A stretch of 64,000 nucleotides of DNA from Macrotis lagotis. Lineage: Eukaryota > Chordata > Mammalia > Peramelemorphia > Peramelidae. Location: NCBI RefSeq assembly GCF_037893015.1, contig NC_133666.1:161807051-161871050 (forward strand), written 5' to 3'. Below are positions 24,205 through 34,689 of this stretch, piece after piece (position 1 is the first letter of the stretch; the number at the start of each line of letters is the position of its first letter). The notes under the pieces were generated by a model. That model ran no database searches, had not been told where the DNA came from, and saw only the letters and a list, made by a program, of their open reading frames with translations. A program made the translations under genes and the position numbers.

Positions 24205-24527
24205 TAGACCTGTTAAGTTCCTGTTAGACTAGCTGCTCAGGAAGTGTTAGGTTCCTGCTGGTTAGCTTATCCTTATCCAGGCAAACACTGAAAGGGTGAG
24301 AAACAAGGGAGACAAGTATGGCAAGTTTCTCCTTAAAGCTCTCCTAGCTCTCCAAGATCTCAGTTTATTAGACCAAATACAATGCTTAAGTATCCTCCTC
24401 AGTCCCTGGTCCACTCTCACTCCCATGGCACTCTGCAATCAACCAGTAAAGAACACTCTGGTACTAGAGGACACCAGGTGATGAAATTTTACAGTACTCC
24501 CACACACAACAGTCCATTACATAGACC
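24205..24527. mobile_element. Solo LTR of an endogenous retrovirus inside L1 (LTR 24,211-24,521)
   Basis: A 311-bp block interrupts the L1 C-terminal region. It begins TGTTAAG and ends CATTACA, an imperfect inverted terminal pair with TG...CA ends, and is bracketed by the 6-bp repeat TAGACC (24,205-24,210 and 24,522-24,527). Six-base duplications are usual for class II (ERVK-like) elements. No internal region is present, so it is a solo LTR fossil, younger than its host L1. Strand and family are not determined. Confidence 0.68.
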
Positions 24528-25265
24528 TAGTGGAATTGCTGGATCAAAGGGTATGCACATTTTTATTGCCCTTTGAACATAATTCCAAATTATTCTCCAG
24601 AAAGGTTGGATGAGTTCACAGCTCCACCAACAATATATTAGTGTCCCAGATTCCCCATATCCCTTCCAACATTGATCATTGCCCTTTCTGGTCATATTGG
24701 CCAGTCTGAGAGGTGTGAGATGCTTTAATATACATTTCTCTAATCAGTAATGATTTAGATCAGTTTTTCATATGACAATGGATCTCTTTGATTTCCTCAT
24801 TTGTAAATTGCCTTTGCCTATCCTTTGACCATTTGTCAATTGGGGAATGGCTTTTGTAAAATATAAATTTGACTCAGTTCTCTACATATTTTAGAAATGA
24901 ATCCTTTGTCAGAAATGCTAGTTGTAAAAATTGTTTCCCAATTTATTACATTTGTTTTGATCTTGGTTATACTGGTTTTGTCTATGCAAAAGTTTTTTAC
25001 TTTAATGTAATCAAAATTATCTACTTTTTAAAATGATGTTCTCCATCTCTTCCTTGGTCATAAAATGCTCCCCTTTCCATAGATCTTACAGGTAAATTAT
25101 TCCTTGATCTCCTAGTTTGCTTATAATATTGTCTTTTATGGCTAATTCCTGCACCCATACCAGATAGTTTTGATGACTGATGCATTTAATATGATTTTTG
25201 ATTTGGTAGGGCTAAGCCACTTTCTTTTGCATGGTTTTTCATTAAATCCTGGAAATTCTGGACTT

Positions 25266-26600
25266 TTAATTTCTCCTTATTAATATACCTGCAATTTTTT
25301 CTAGCTCATTAAAGTAATTTTTTGGAATTTTGATTGGCAGGGCACTAAATAAGTAGTTTAATATTGGTAGAATTGTCATCTTTATTATATTGGTTTGGCT
25401 CATCCATGAGCAGTTGATATTTGCCCAGTAATTTAAATCTGATTTTATTTGTGTGAGAAGGGTTTTGTAGTTGTTTTCACAGAGTTTCTGAGACTGTCTT
25501 GGCAGGTAGACTCCTAAGTATTTTATATTTTCTAAATATACTTTAAATGGGATTTCTCTTTCTTGCTGTTGGTGCTGTATCTTGCTGATCATATATAGAA
25601 TTACTGAGGATTTATTTTTTTAATTAAAGGCAATAGGGTTAAGTGACTTGCCTAAGGTCACACAGCTAGGCAATTATTTAGTGTCTGAGACTGGATTTGA
25701 ACTCAGGTCTTCCTGACTCCAGGGGTGGTGCTCTATCCACTGTGCCACCTAGCTTCCCCAATACTGAGTATTTATGAGGGTTTATTTTATATCCTGCTAC
25801 TATGCTAAAGTTGCTAATTATAACTAGTGGTTTTTAAGATGATTTTTTAGGATTCTCTAGTTATACCATCATGACATCTGCAAAAAAGTGAGAGTTTTGT
25901 TTCTTCCTCCCTAATTCCAATTCCTTCAATTTCCTTTTCTTTTCTTATTGCTGAAGCTAACATTTCTAACACTGTATTGAATGGTAGTGGTGATAATGGA
26001 CATACTTCTTGCACCCCTGACTTATTGGGAATGCCTCTAGCTTATCCCCATTGAGTAAAATGTTTATTGATGTTTTCAGATTGATACTGCTTATTATTTT
26101 TAAGGAACAATCCATTTATTCCTATGTTCTCTAGTGTTTTTAGTAGGAATGGGTGCTGCATTTTGTCAAAAGCTTTTCCTGCATCTATTGATATAATCAT
26201 ATAATTTCTCATAGGTTTGCTATTGATAAAATTAATTATACTAACAGTTTTCCCAATATTGGACCAAACCTGAATTCCTAGGATAAATCCTACTTGGTCA
26301 TGATGTATTATCCTAGTGATAACTTGTCGTAATGGTTTTGCTAAACTTTTATTTAAGATTTTAGCATCTATATTCATCAGGGAGATAGGTCTATAATTTC
26401 TTTTTCTACTTTAATTCTTCCTGGTTTATGTATCAGCACCATATTGGTATCATAGAAAGAGTTAGGCAGAGTTCTGTCTTCACCTATTTTTTCCAAAGAG
26501 TTTATATAGAATTGGAACCAATTGTTCCTTAAATGATTGATAGAATTTACTTTTGAATCCATCTGGCCCTGGAGATTTTTTTCTTAGGGAGTTCAATAAT
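25266..26600 (-). pseudogene. L1 ORF2 reverse-transcriptase region remnant
   Basis: Minus-strand frames read, in order, [28 protein letters not shown]-like (about 26,440-26,560), [14 protein letters not shown] and [21 protein letters not shown] (26,050-26,370), then ENIKYLGVYLPRQSQK and KMTILPILNYLFSALPIKIP (25,270-25,590). These are the fingers, palm and thumb of L1 RT. Several frame changes and a SINE break it. It provides no function. Confidence 0.9.
25615..25762 (-). mobile_element. Marsupial SINE inside L1
   Basis: Reverse SINE from GGCAATAGGGTTAAGTGACT to GCCACCTAGCTTCCCC. Target duplication ACTGAGGATTTA (25,603-25,614) and ACTGAGTATTTA (25,763-25,774), one mismatch. Confidence 0.96.
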
Positions 26601-27960
26601 GGCTTGTTGAATTTCTTTTTTCTGAGATAGGATTATTTAAGTATTTAATTTCCTCTTCATTTAACCTGGGCAGCTTATGTTTTTGTAAATATTCATCCAT
26701 TTCACTTAGATTATCAAATTCATTGGCATAGAGTTGAGCAAAATTATTCTGAATTATTACTTTAATTTCCTCCTCATTGGTGGTGAGTTCGCCTTTTTTC
26801 ATTTATGAAACTAGAAATTTGATTTTCTTCTTTCTTTTTTGTTAATCAAATTAATCAGAGGTTTATCAATTTTATTGTTTTTTCCCATAAAACCAACTCT
26901 TGGTTTTATTTAATAGTTTAAGAGTTTTCTTTCTTTCAATTTTATTGAATTCTCCTTTAATTTTTAGAATTTCTAATTTGGTATTTAATTGGGGGCTTTT
27001 CATTTGTTCTTTCTCTAATTTTTTTAGTTGCATATTTAGTTCATTGATTTCCTCTTTCTCTAATTTATTCATGTAAGCATTTAAAGATATAATATATCCC
27101 CTGACAGCTGCCTTGAGTGTATCCCATAAGTTTTGATATGTTGTCTTATTATTGTAATTATCTAGGATGAAATCATTGATTCTTCTATAATTTGTTGTTT
27201 GATCCACTCATTCTTTAAAATGAGGTTATTTAGTTTCCAATTAGTTTTAGGTTTATCTCTCCATAGACCATTATTGCATTTGATTTTTATTTCATTATGA
27301 TTTGAAAAGAATGTATTCACTCTTTCTGCCTTTCTGCATTTGATTATAAGGTTTTTATGCCCTAGGACATGGTTAATTTTTGCATAAGTACCATGTACTG
27401 CAGAAAAAAAATGTATATTCCTTTCTTTCAATTTTCTCCAAAGGCCTATCATGGCTAGGTTTTCTAACATTGTATTTACCTCCTTAACTTCCTTCTTATT
27501 TATTTTTTGTTAGATTTATCTAAATCTGAGAGTGGGAGGTTGAGGTCTCCTATGAGTAGAGTTTTGCTGTCTATATGTTCCTGTAACTCATTCAATTTCT
27601 CCTCTAAGAATTTGCATGCTATACCACTTGATGCATATATATTTAGTATTGCAATTGCTTCATTGTCTATGGTACCTTTTAGGAGGATATAGTTTCCTTC
27701 CTAATCTCTTTTAATGAGATCTATTTTTGCAGCTACTTTGTCTTAGATAAGGATTGCTACCCCTGCTTTTTTCACTTCCACTGAAGCAAAATATATTTTG
27801 CTCCAAACTTCTACCTTTAATGTGTTTTTTCTCCTTCAAATGAGTTTCTTATAAGCAGTATGTTGTAGTATTCTGTTTTTTAATCCACTCTGTTATTTAT
27901 TAACCTTTTATAGAAGAGTTCATTCTATTCACATTCAAAAAAATTTATAATTAGTAACTC
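26593..27960 (-). pseudogene. L1 ORF2 endonuclease and linker remnant
   Basis: Minus-strand pieces such as NLIIKCRKAERVNTFFSNHN and NWKLNNLILKNEWIKQQI (27,160-27,470) and [17 protein letters not shown] (26,600-26,800) correspond to the endonuclease C-terminal part and the linker before RT. The catalytic N-terminal part around 27,600-27,960 is in several frames. Confidence 0.85.
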
Positions 27961-28449
27961 TTTATTGTTCTCCATGCTATCTTCCCTATGTTTGTGTTTT
28001 CCCCCTTTTTTCACTTTATCCACATTCCCTAGTATTTTGTTTCTGAAACCCCCCCATCTTCAGTGTATCTGCTCCCTTATATCCAACCCCTCCCCTTTCT
28101 TTCCCCTTTCCCTTTATCTCTTCTTCCTTTCCTTCCTTCTTTTACTTCCTCTTTTCCTACCCACTCTTTCCCCTTTTAAAAATTGAAAGGTAAGATAAGT
28201 TTCTTAATTTAATTCAGTGTATGTTTGTATGTAGATTTTAAGTCAAATCTGATGAGAGTAAGATTCAATGCCCCTGGGGGCATTCAATCACCTCCATCCC
28301 CCCATCTCTTTACTATCCTCCCTTTTTAAGGAGATATTGTTTTTAAATCAATCTATCTGAGTCACAGAGAAGTCATCCATCACTTCTGGCTAAGTATATT
28401 CTCTCTAATAGAGTTACCATTCCCTAGAGTTAATTGAGTCTTTCTCCCA

Positions 28450-29100
28450 GGTAGGGATATAGCCTGTTTCATCTTATTGGATAGCAGTTTTTTTCTTTTC
28501 CCTTCCCCCCCCTCTTTTCCCTTTTCATGTGTCTCTTGAGTCTCCTTTTTGAAGACCAAATTTTCTATTTAGCTCTGGTCTTTTCATCAGGAAAAGTTGG
28601 AAGTCTCCTATTTCATTGAATATACATCTTTTCCCCTGGAAGAGATGGCTCAGTTTTTGCCAGATAGTAAATTCTTGGCTTCATTCCAAGCTCCCTTGCT
28701 CTTCGGAATATTGCATTCCAGGCCCTTTGATCCCTTAATGTTGATGTAGCCAGGTCCTGTGTAATCCTTACTGTGACTTCTTGGTATCTAAATTATTTCT
28801 TTCTCACTGCTTGCAGGATTTTCTCTTTTATGTGATAGTTCTGGAATTTGGCCACACTATTCCTTGGAGTTTGGATCCCTTTCCAGAGGGGATTGATGCA
28901 TTCTTTCAATAATTATTTGTCCTCTGGTTCCATGATATCAAGGCAATTTTCCAACACTAAATCCTGTAATATTGAGTCCAGGCTTTTTTTCTCTTCAATG
29001 TTTTCAGGAACCCCAGTGATTCTTAAACTGACTCTCTTGCATCTATTCTTGAGATCAGTGGCTTTGCCAGTGAGATATTTTACATTTTCTTCCATTTTTT
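28450..29100 (-). pseudogene. L1 ORF1 RNA-binding part remnant
   Basis: Minus-strand MEENVKYLTGKATDLKNRCK, then LRITGVPENIEEKKSLDSIL and MEPEDK (28,913-29,095) match the L1 ORF1 RRM start, also present in the other long L1 (ENVKYLISKTTDLDNR). The N-terminal coiled coil is not found between this and the 5' end. Confidence 0.85.
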
Positions 29101-29174
29101 CATGCTTTGGTTTTGTTTAACAGATTCTTGTTGTCTCATGAAATCATTAGTTTCCACAGATTCCATTCTTTTTT

Positions 29175-29370
29175 TTTTTAGAGAATCATCTCCATTTATT
29201 TATTTATTTTTTGTTTTTTGCAAAGCAATGGGGTTAAGTGGCCTGCTGAAGGCCACACAAAGCTAGGTAATTATTAAGTGGCCAGGTTTGAACTCAGGTA
29301 CTCCTGACTCCAGGGTCAGAGCTCTTTCCACCGATGTTAGTCCTGGGTCTCACCCTGCTGCCCCTGGGGT
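29175..29370 (-). mobile_element. Marsupial SINE near the L1 5' end
   Basis: GCAAAGCAATGGGGTTAAGT, AGGCCACACAAAGCTAGG and ACTCAGGTACTCCTGACTCC. The right (head) edge is altered, so the exact limit is uncertain. Confidence 0.88.
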
Positions 29371-29543
29371 GGCTCTCTGTTCTCTGCCCCCAGCTTATCC
29401 ATGTTGCCTTGAGATGACCTTTGCTCTTTCTGGATTTTGTGTATTTGAATTCTTTTAAGAGACTTGATTCATATTAATTCTAAAAGAAAGCCAGGATGGC
29501 TTTGCACAGTGCCTGGCTTCTCTCCACCATCTTGGCCAGAAGT

Positions 29544-29560
29544 GATTAATTATTCTTTTA
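29544..29560. repeat. Right target-site duplication of L1
   Basis: GATTAATTATTCTTTTA, identical to 23,560-23,576. Confidence 0.95.
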
Positions 29561-30085
29561 AAGTTTTATAGAATCTTCTCTAAATCTACCTAGACCTGCT
29601 TTTCTTCTCCATCTGGTAATGTCTTTACAACTCTTAATTTTTTTTCTCAAATTGGACACAGTAAGATCTTTTGTTATATATTTCATATTTTCATAGATAA
29701 TTCCCTATTTGGGTAACTATTTTTGGCATATAATTGTATATTCAAAGGTCTAGAAAATTTTTTTTAAAAAATCTTATTTTGTGATTTCATTTTCTTAAAT
29801 TTTTTATTTCAGAAATTTGATTTTCCTCCCTTCTTTTTACAACCAGTTTAGCTAAGATTGTATCATGTTGTTAGTGTTTATAAATTGGCTTTGTTTTGTT
29901 TCTCAATTCTATAATTCTCTATCCAATTTTCTAATTTTAATTCCAAATTTTATAATTTATAAATTACTTATTCTTGTAGTCTTTAGTAATCTAGCCAAAC
30001 TGACTTTCTTGGTATTTTTTTGTATGTACTACTCAATCTTCAATTTTTATGCCTTTGCAATGGCAATGCTCTATTCCTAGAATAT
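29561..30085 (-). mobile_element. Old L1 (outer), right part
   Basis: TTTTATAGAATCTTCTCTAA, CTACCTAGACCTGC and CCAGTTTAGCTAAGATTGTA look like diverged reverse L1 ORF2 linker/RT sequence, continuing the piece left of 23,560. Confidence 0.45.
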
Positions 30086-30145
30086 TGCTACTCTCCCTAT
30101 CTCATAGAGTCCCTTCTTTCAAGATTCAGCTCAAACACCACATAC

Positions 30146-30148
<3 letters not shown>

Positions 30149-30191
<43 letters not shown>
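30149..30191. repeat. (GT)n microsatellite
   Basis: Pure GT repeat. Confidence 0.97.
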
Positions 30192-30193
<2 letters not shown>

Positions 30194-30204
30194 AATGGGT
30201 AACC

Positions 30205-30425
30205 GACATTTATTGAGCACCCACTAAGTGTCAGAAAATGTGTCAAGAATTTTACAAATATTATCTCATTTGATCCTCACAACAATCCTTGGAGTTTTGT
30301 GCTATTATTTCTCATTTTATAGTTGGGAAAACTGGAGTGAACAATGATTGAGTTACTTGCCCCAGATCACACAGCTTTTTAGTATCTGAGTACTTGTACC
30401 TTTGCTAATAGGATACTCTAGGCTC
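30205..30425 (-). mobile_element. MIR-like SINE
   Basis: ATTTATTGAGCACCCACTAA, TTTGATCCTCACAACAATCC, GTTACTTGCCCCAGATCACA: reverse MIR. Confidence 0.85.
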
Positions 30426-30443
30426 TGAAAGTATAGAATGTCT

Positions 30444-30447
<4 letters not shown>

Positions 30448-30494
<47 letters not shown>
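30448..30494. repeat. (GT)n microsatellite
   Basis: Pure GT repeat, about 300 bases from another one. Confidence 0.97.
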
Positions 30495-30496
<2 letters not shown>

Positions 30497-30539
30497 ATTC
30501 CTAGTTCCTGGAATAATTTCTGGCAGAGAAAACATTAAA

Positions 30540-30970
30540 TAAATAAGCATTTATTAAGCATCTATTTTTGTTAGACATCTTGCTAAGTGGTGCCTTGCTA
30601 AGTGATGGGGGTATAAAAAATATCAAAGGACAATCCTTGACCTCAATCTAAAGGGGAAGACAATTAGGGAAGTGATTATGTACAAACAAGCTATATATAG
30701 TACAAATAGAAAAAAATGAAAAGGAAAGGAGCACTAGAATTAAGAGAGGTTGGGAAAGGCCTTCTGTAGAATACAGAATATTAATTGGAACTTGAAGGAA
30801 CCAGAGAAGTTAGTAAGTAGAGAGGAGGATAGATATCATTTTCAGGCATGGGGGAGGAAGAGAGAAAATTTCAGAAGTTAAGTGATGTGAGTGTCTCATT
30901 TATAATAGTCAGGTGGTTAACAATACTAGATTGAAGAGTATGTTTTAGGGAGTAAGATGTAAGAAGTCTG
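30540..30970 (-). mobile_element. L2 LINE 3' end
   Basis: AAGCATTTATTAAGCATCTA, GAGAGGTTGGGAAAGGCCTT and CAGGCATGGGGGAGG are reverse L2 3' wordings. Confidence 0.78.
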
Positions 30971-31399
30971 AAAAGGTAGATTCTTAATAAATGTTTATTG
31001 ATTGCTTTATTGATTGATGACTGCCTTTTTCTCTAAAAACTTGTCTGAAGACTTCTTCATAGAGATCATGGTAGTAATAAACTTGGCAGGCAATCAAAAA
31101 AATATTATTGAATGAATCAAAGGCACAGATAGTGGACTCATTACATTTATTTCTGGTATCTGCACTCCCACTCAAGGTTATATTGTCTACTTCAATATTG
31201 TAGTGAATTTGATAAAAAAATGTTACTGAGAAAAAACTAAAAAAAAAAAGAAATATCTCCTTCAATATGTTATGGCTATTAAATTATTCGATGTGCCGTA
31301 ATAAGACAATTTAACAGTTTAAATAACATGAGTGTTCAAGCTCAAAACTTCTCCATACCATCCAAACTTCATCTTTAAAAGAGTAGTATTGAAACTTCA

Positions 31400-31545
31400 G
31401 TCCCTTAACACAGGGTTTGAAATCTAGAAATCTAAATTCTAATCCCACTCTTGTCATAGCTCTATTGTGTGAGAAAATTCCATTTAGCTTTCTATTCTCT
31501 CTCTTGATTTCTCCATCTGGTATACTAGATTGGTATTAGTTATTT
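31400..31545 (+). mobile_element. MIR fragment
   Basis: GGTTTGAAATCTAGAAATCT, AATCCCACTCTTGTCATAGC and GATTTCTCCATCTGGTATA match a diverged sense MIR. Confidence 0.55.
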
Positions 31546-31766
31546 GCCACTCATCTCAAGAGAGTTGGTGGCTAGTAACCACTAAATTATTATGAAACAT
31601 TTTGTAAATATAATGGACTCTGGAAGTGCTGAGTAGCAATAATAATTTACATGGTAATGATCAGGAACCAGTACTTTTATCTCATTGCCACAAATGATTA
31701 AAAAGAAAATGAGGCTGCACAGCATGTGTTTGGGAGATCCCATGAGAGGTACAATAAATGATAAGG

Positions 31767-31769
<3 letters not shown>

Positions 31770-31816
<47 letters not shown>
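31770..31816. repeat. (CA)n microsatellite
   Basis: Pure CA repeat; the open frames over it are artefacts. Confidence 0.97.
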
Positions 31817-31819
<3 letters not shown>

Positions 31820-31821
<2 letters not shown>

Positions 31822-32335
31822 ACATAGACACACTCTCATTATGGCTCAAGAAGCTCAAAGAAGTGTTAAGAAATCTATTGCTGAATGACAAAAAAAATTG
31901 TGATTCACTGCTACCCTGTATGAACCCTTTATTTTCCCTCAAAATTTTCCTCCCTATCCCCTAGCTACTCTTGTCTATTTTTTTACTTACCTTGGTCCTT
32001 TTTTTTCCAATCTGTTTCCTAAAGAATTTTCTGCCTACCTTTCTACAGTTCAAACTATGTCTAATGACCCAAAAGTCCAATTCAAACCCCCTCAGAATGT
32101 ATAATTTCAGATTTATAAGGAAATTTATCATCTTTTTAACCATTTGCTAGAAATGAGATATAAAGAACTGGCTACTGATCATTTAAATTATTTAAATTAT
32201 TAGGTATTTAGCACTTTGGAGGGCTTGATACTTACAAAATGTTTTATAATCATTTAGTGGTTACTAACTCTTAACTTCCTTGAGATGGATGGATAATATC
32301 AGGTCAGAGGGATTCAGAGTCATAATTCAACCTGT
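31820..32335. other. Unassigned intergenic sequence
   Basis: Nothing recognised. Confidence 0.35.
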
Positions 32336-32337
32336 AC

Positions 32338-32450
32338 TGACATCTTCATTTAAGGGGATATTTGAGACTCAGAGGGATTAAGTGCTTGGCAGAAATCACA
32401 GTCAATTAGTGTCTGAAACAGGATTTGAACTCAGGTCTCCTGGCTCCAAA
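32338..32450 (-). mobile_element. MIR-like fragment
   Basis: GAGACTCAGAGGGATTAAGT, AAATCACAGTCAATTAGTG and TTTGAACTCAGGTCTCC. Confidence 0.7.
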
Positions 32451-32819
32451 TTTAATCTTTTTTCCTCAATACAATTGAATCCATGCTCTCTGTAGTACTC
32501 TGATTTTAGTATGTATATCTTATTTCCTTAATTATAAAATATCACAAGAAAGAATCTCTTGATTTGAAGGTCAGTGTACTTCCTGCTTCCCTCAGGATCC
32601 TGGAGGAAATACCTTCTTTGGACTTCTTGACTCCACAGGATCAAAAGGAAGTTTAATAAATTATTGGCAAGACTGGAGGGAAATCTTACCCATCTGGATT
32701 CTGATAAAGTTTCCTATCTAAATTCTGAGGACACTATTCTATCTCCTTATCAGCTTCTCCTCATAGCTTCTACTTCTACACATGAGACCTACTTGCTAAA
32801 ACCTCTGATCCTTTCTTCA

Positions 32820-33125
32820 ATTCAATTCAATGAAATTCAGTTTAATAGGCATTTGTTAAGCACCCTCTGGGTGCCTGGCACTTTGACACTATGTTAAGGA
32901 CTGGAGATACAAATATGAAAAAGAAAAACTATCTTTTCCATCAAGGAAGTTTCAATCAAATGGGGGAAGAAACCACACAAAAAGCAATTGAAAAGCAGGG
33001 TGGGAGGACAACCAGGGGGTAGCCTTGTAGGGCATAATGTTCTAGTGGAGTGGAAACATAGCTGAGCTGCTAACAGAAAAGGAAAAGTTACCTGGAACAT
33101 TTTAAAAGTTGGGAACCATTTGAAA
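32820..33125 (-). mobile_element. L2 LINE 3' end
   Basis: ATAGGCATTTGTTAAGCACC, CTGGCACTTTGACACTATGT, CTGGAGATACAAATATG and GAAGTTTCAATCAAATGGGG: reverse L2 terminus. Confidence 0.75.
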
Positions 33126-33482
33126 AGGAAGGCTTTGGAAGGATTTAACTTTTCCCATCTCTAATCCTCCAGAGAAGAAGCTAGTAATCAAAAACAGTCC
33201 ATCTCCATGATAATGATCTTTTATTTGATCACTTTTTTCCTGAGGGAGGTACAATATTTTGTGGAGTGAAAAACCTATTGATGGAAAATGGAGAGCTGGT
33301 CATTTTCATCTGTGCTCTTATAGGCTTACTGTATAGGTCAACAACCTCTTTTTTTTTTTTCATTCTTCTCATTGTCCATTGCCTTTTTTGAGTCCTCGTA
33401 CTGACTACAGTTCCTAATATGTCCTTTCTTCTTGGCTTGTGAGGTCCTAATATCTTTATTTCCTACCTTCTCTTTATAGTTG
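33126..33482. other. Unassigned intergenic sequence
   Basis: Nothing recognised beyond a poly-T run near 33,349. Confidence 0.35.
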
Positions 33483-33490
33483 ACCATCAG

Positions 33491-33644
33491 CTCTTTTTTG
33501 TTTTTTTGCAAGGCATTGGGGTTAAGTAACTTGCTCAAGGTCACAACAGCCAGGTAATTATTAAGTGTCTGAACCACATTTGAACTTAGGTCCTCCTGAC
33601 TCCAGGGCCAGTGCTCTATCCACTGCACCACCTAGTTTCCCCCC
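33491..33644 (-). mobile_element. Marsupial SINE, full length
   Basis: Poly-T, then GGCATTGGGGTTAAGTAACT through GCACCACCTAGTTTCCCC. Target duplication ACCATCAG at 33,483-33,490 and 33,645-33,652. Confidence 0.95.
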
Positions 33645-33652
33645 ACCATCAG

Positions 33653-34140
33653 TTTTTCTTAATCTGACCTTTCATGGGTAAGGGCCTAGTGCCCCAGGGC
33701 AAGAAATAGTTCTTGGCTATTGGACTTTGTGTGCTAAAAGAGGAAAAGATCCTGAGAAATCTGCCTGTGAGATGTTTCTTATCAATTCAATGCCATCTGG
33801 CTAAAATTAGGCTTTAAATAACTATTTAAAATATGTTCTGGAAACTTCAATAGAACAAAAACTTTTTATAGTTTGAGATGTGTTTGGCAATCTAAGACTG
33901 GATATAACCCTTGTGATATGGTAAATAAATAGTTCAAGAAAATCACTTTTGCCTTACAAAAGTAGCCTTTGCTATAGAGTTCTTGGGACAACCATATATA
34001 TTCTATATTCTTTTGGTACAATGAATCCTTGGGGAAACCTCTGTATGTCTCCTTTGAGTACCTAGAATGATCTGTTTGTAGCTGAGATGTCAATATCACT
34101 TACTCCTTGCTTGTTTTTTAGAATTACAATCTTTCAGAAA
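33653..34140. other. Unassigned intergenic sequence
   Basis: Nothing recognised. Confidence 0.35.
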
Positions 34141-34144
34141 TTTC

Positions 34145-34285
34145 TATCTAAAGAAAATCTATAGTGGGGGTTCTTAACATTTTTTGCATTTCATAAACAT
34201 CTTTGGTAATCTAATGAAGTTTTTGAACCCATTCTTAGAATAAGGAAACATACATATTGCAAAGTAAAACAATTATATATTTAAT
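34145..34285 (+). mobile_element. Old DNA-transposon-like repeat (non-autonomous)
   Basis: GGGGGTTCTTAACATTTTTT, GTAATCTAATGAAGTTTTTG and AACCCATTCTTAGAATAA are the same family as 12,230-12,400, in the opposite orientation. Confidence 0.42.
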
Positions 34286-34289
34286 ATAT

Positions 34290-34685
34290 AAACACATACA
34301 TGGTTATGTATATATACACATGAATCTCTCTATATGCATGTCTATATATAGAAATATTAATGAGTACATGTATGTTTACATACATATATTTGCATACACA
34401 TGTGTGTGTCTATGAATCTATGTTTGTCCAAAATTACAACAGGTAGTAATGTTAAGTCCTCCAAGGCAATGGACATGATTAGGAGAAGATATAACTTGTA
34501 GGTGATGGGCCAAAAGATGGAGTTGGCCAGTTGAGAGGTATCTAATTTCTGAACAATCTAAGTAGAATAGAGGAAATCCTGTGCTAAAGGTAAAAAGCCA
34601 GTGACCTGAGGCCTGGAGTCAAGGCTGATCCAAGGTGAATTCTCCTAGTTCTACTCTAATTCTCTCTCCATCAGTTCATTTGAGC
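34290..34685. other. Unassigned sequence, TATA/CATA-rich at left
   Basis: Low-complexity at 34,270-34,400; nothing recognised after it. Confidence 0.35.
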
Positions 34686-34689
34686 CTTC

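Larger units (their letters stand above)
23577..29543 (-). mobile_element. L1 LINE, 5' end to 3' end present, dead, with nested insertions
   Basis: Read on the minus strand it starts near 29,543 with a 5' end (CACTTCTGGCCAAGATGGTG) resembling that of the L1 at 44,752. It then passes an ORF1 piece (28,450-29,100), an inter-ORF pyrimidine-rich stretch, an ORF2 endonuclease region (about 27,480-27,960), RT (25,270-26,600) and C-terminus to a 3' UTR ending at 23,577. A perfect 17-bp target duplication brackets it. ORF2 has many frameshifts and stops, and the Cys-rich motif has lost its second Cys and its His (CWKGYGESGTLIYCWWSC). The 5' part is short compared with the other long copy, so the ORF1 N-terminus is probably deleted. 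A solo LTR and two SINEs sit inside. Confidence 0.95.

Noticed and set aside
31582-31964. Several frames of 67-86 codons with VCVCVC or THTHTH runs
   Set aside because: Translation of a CA/GT microsatellite.
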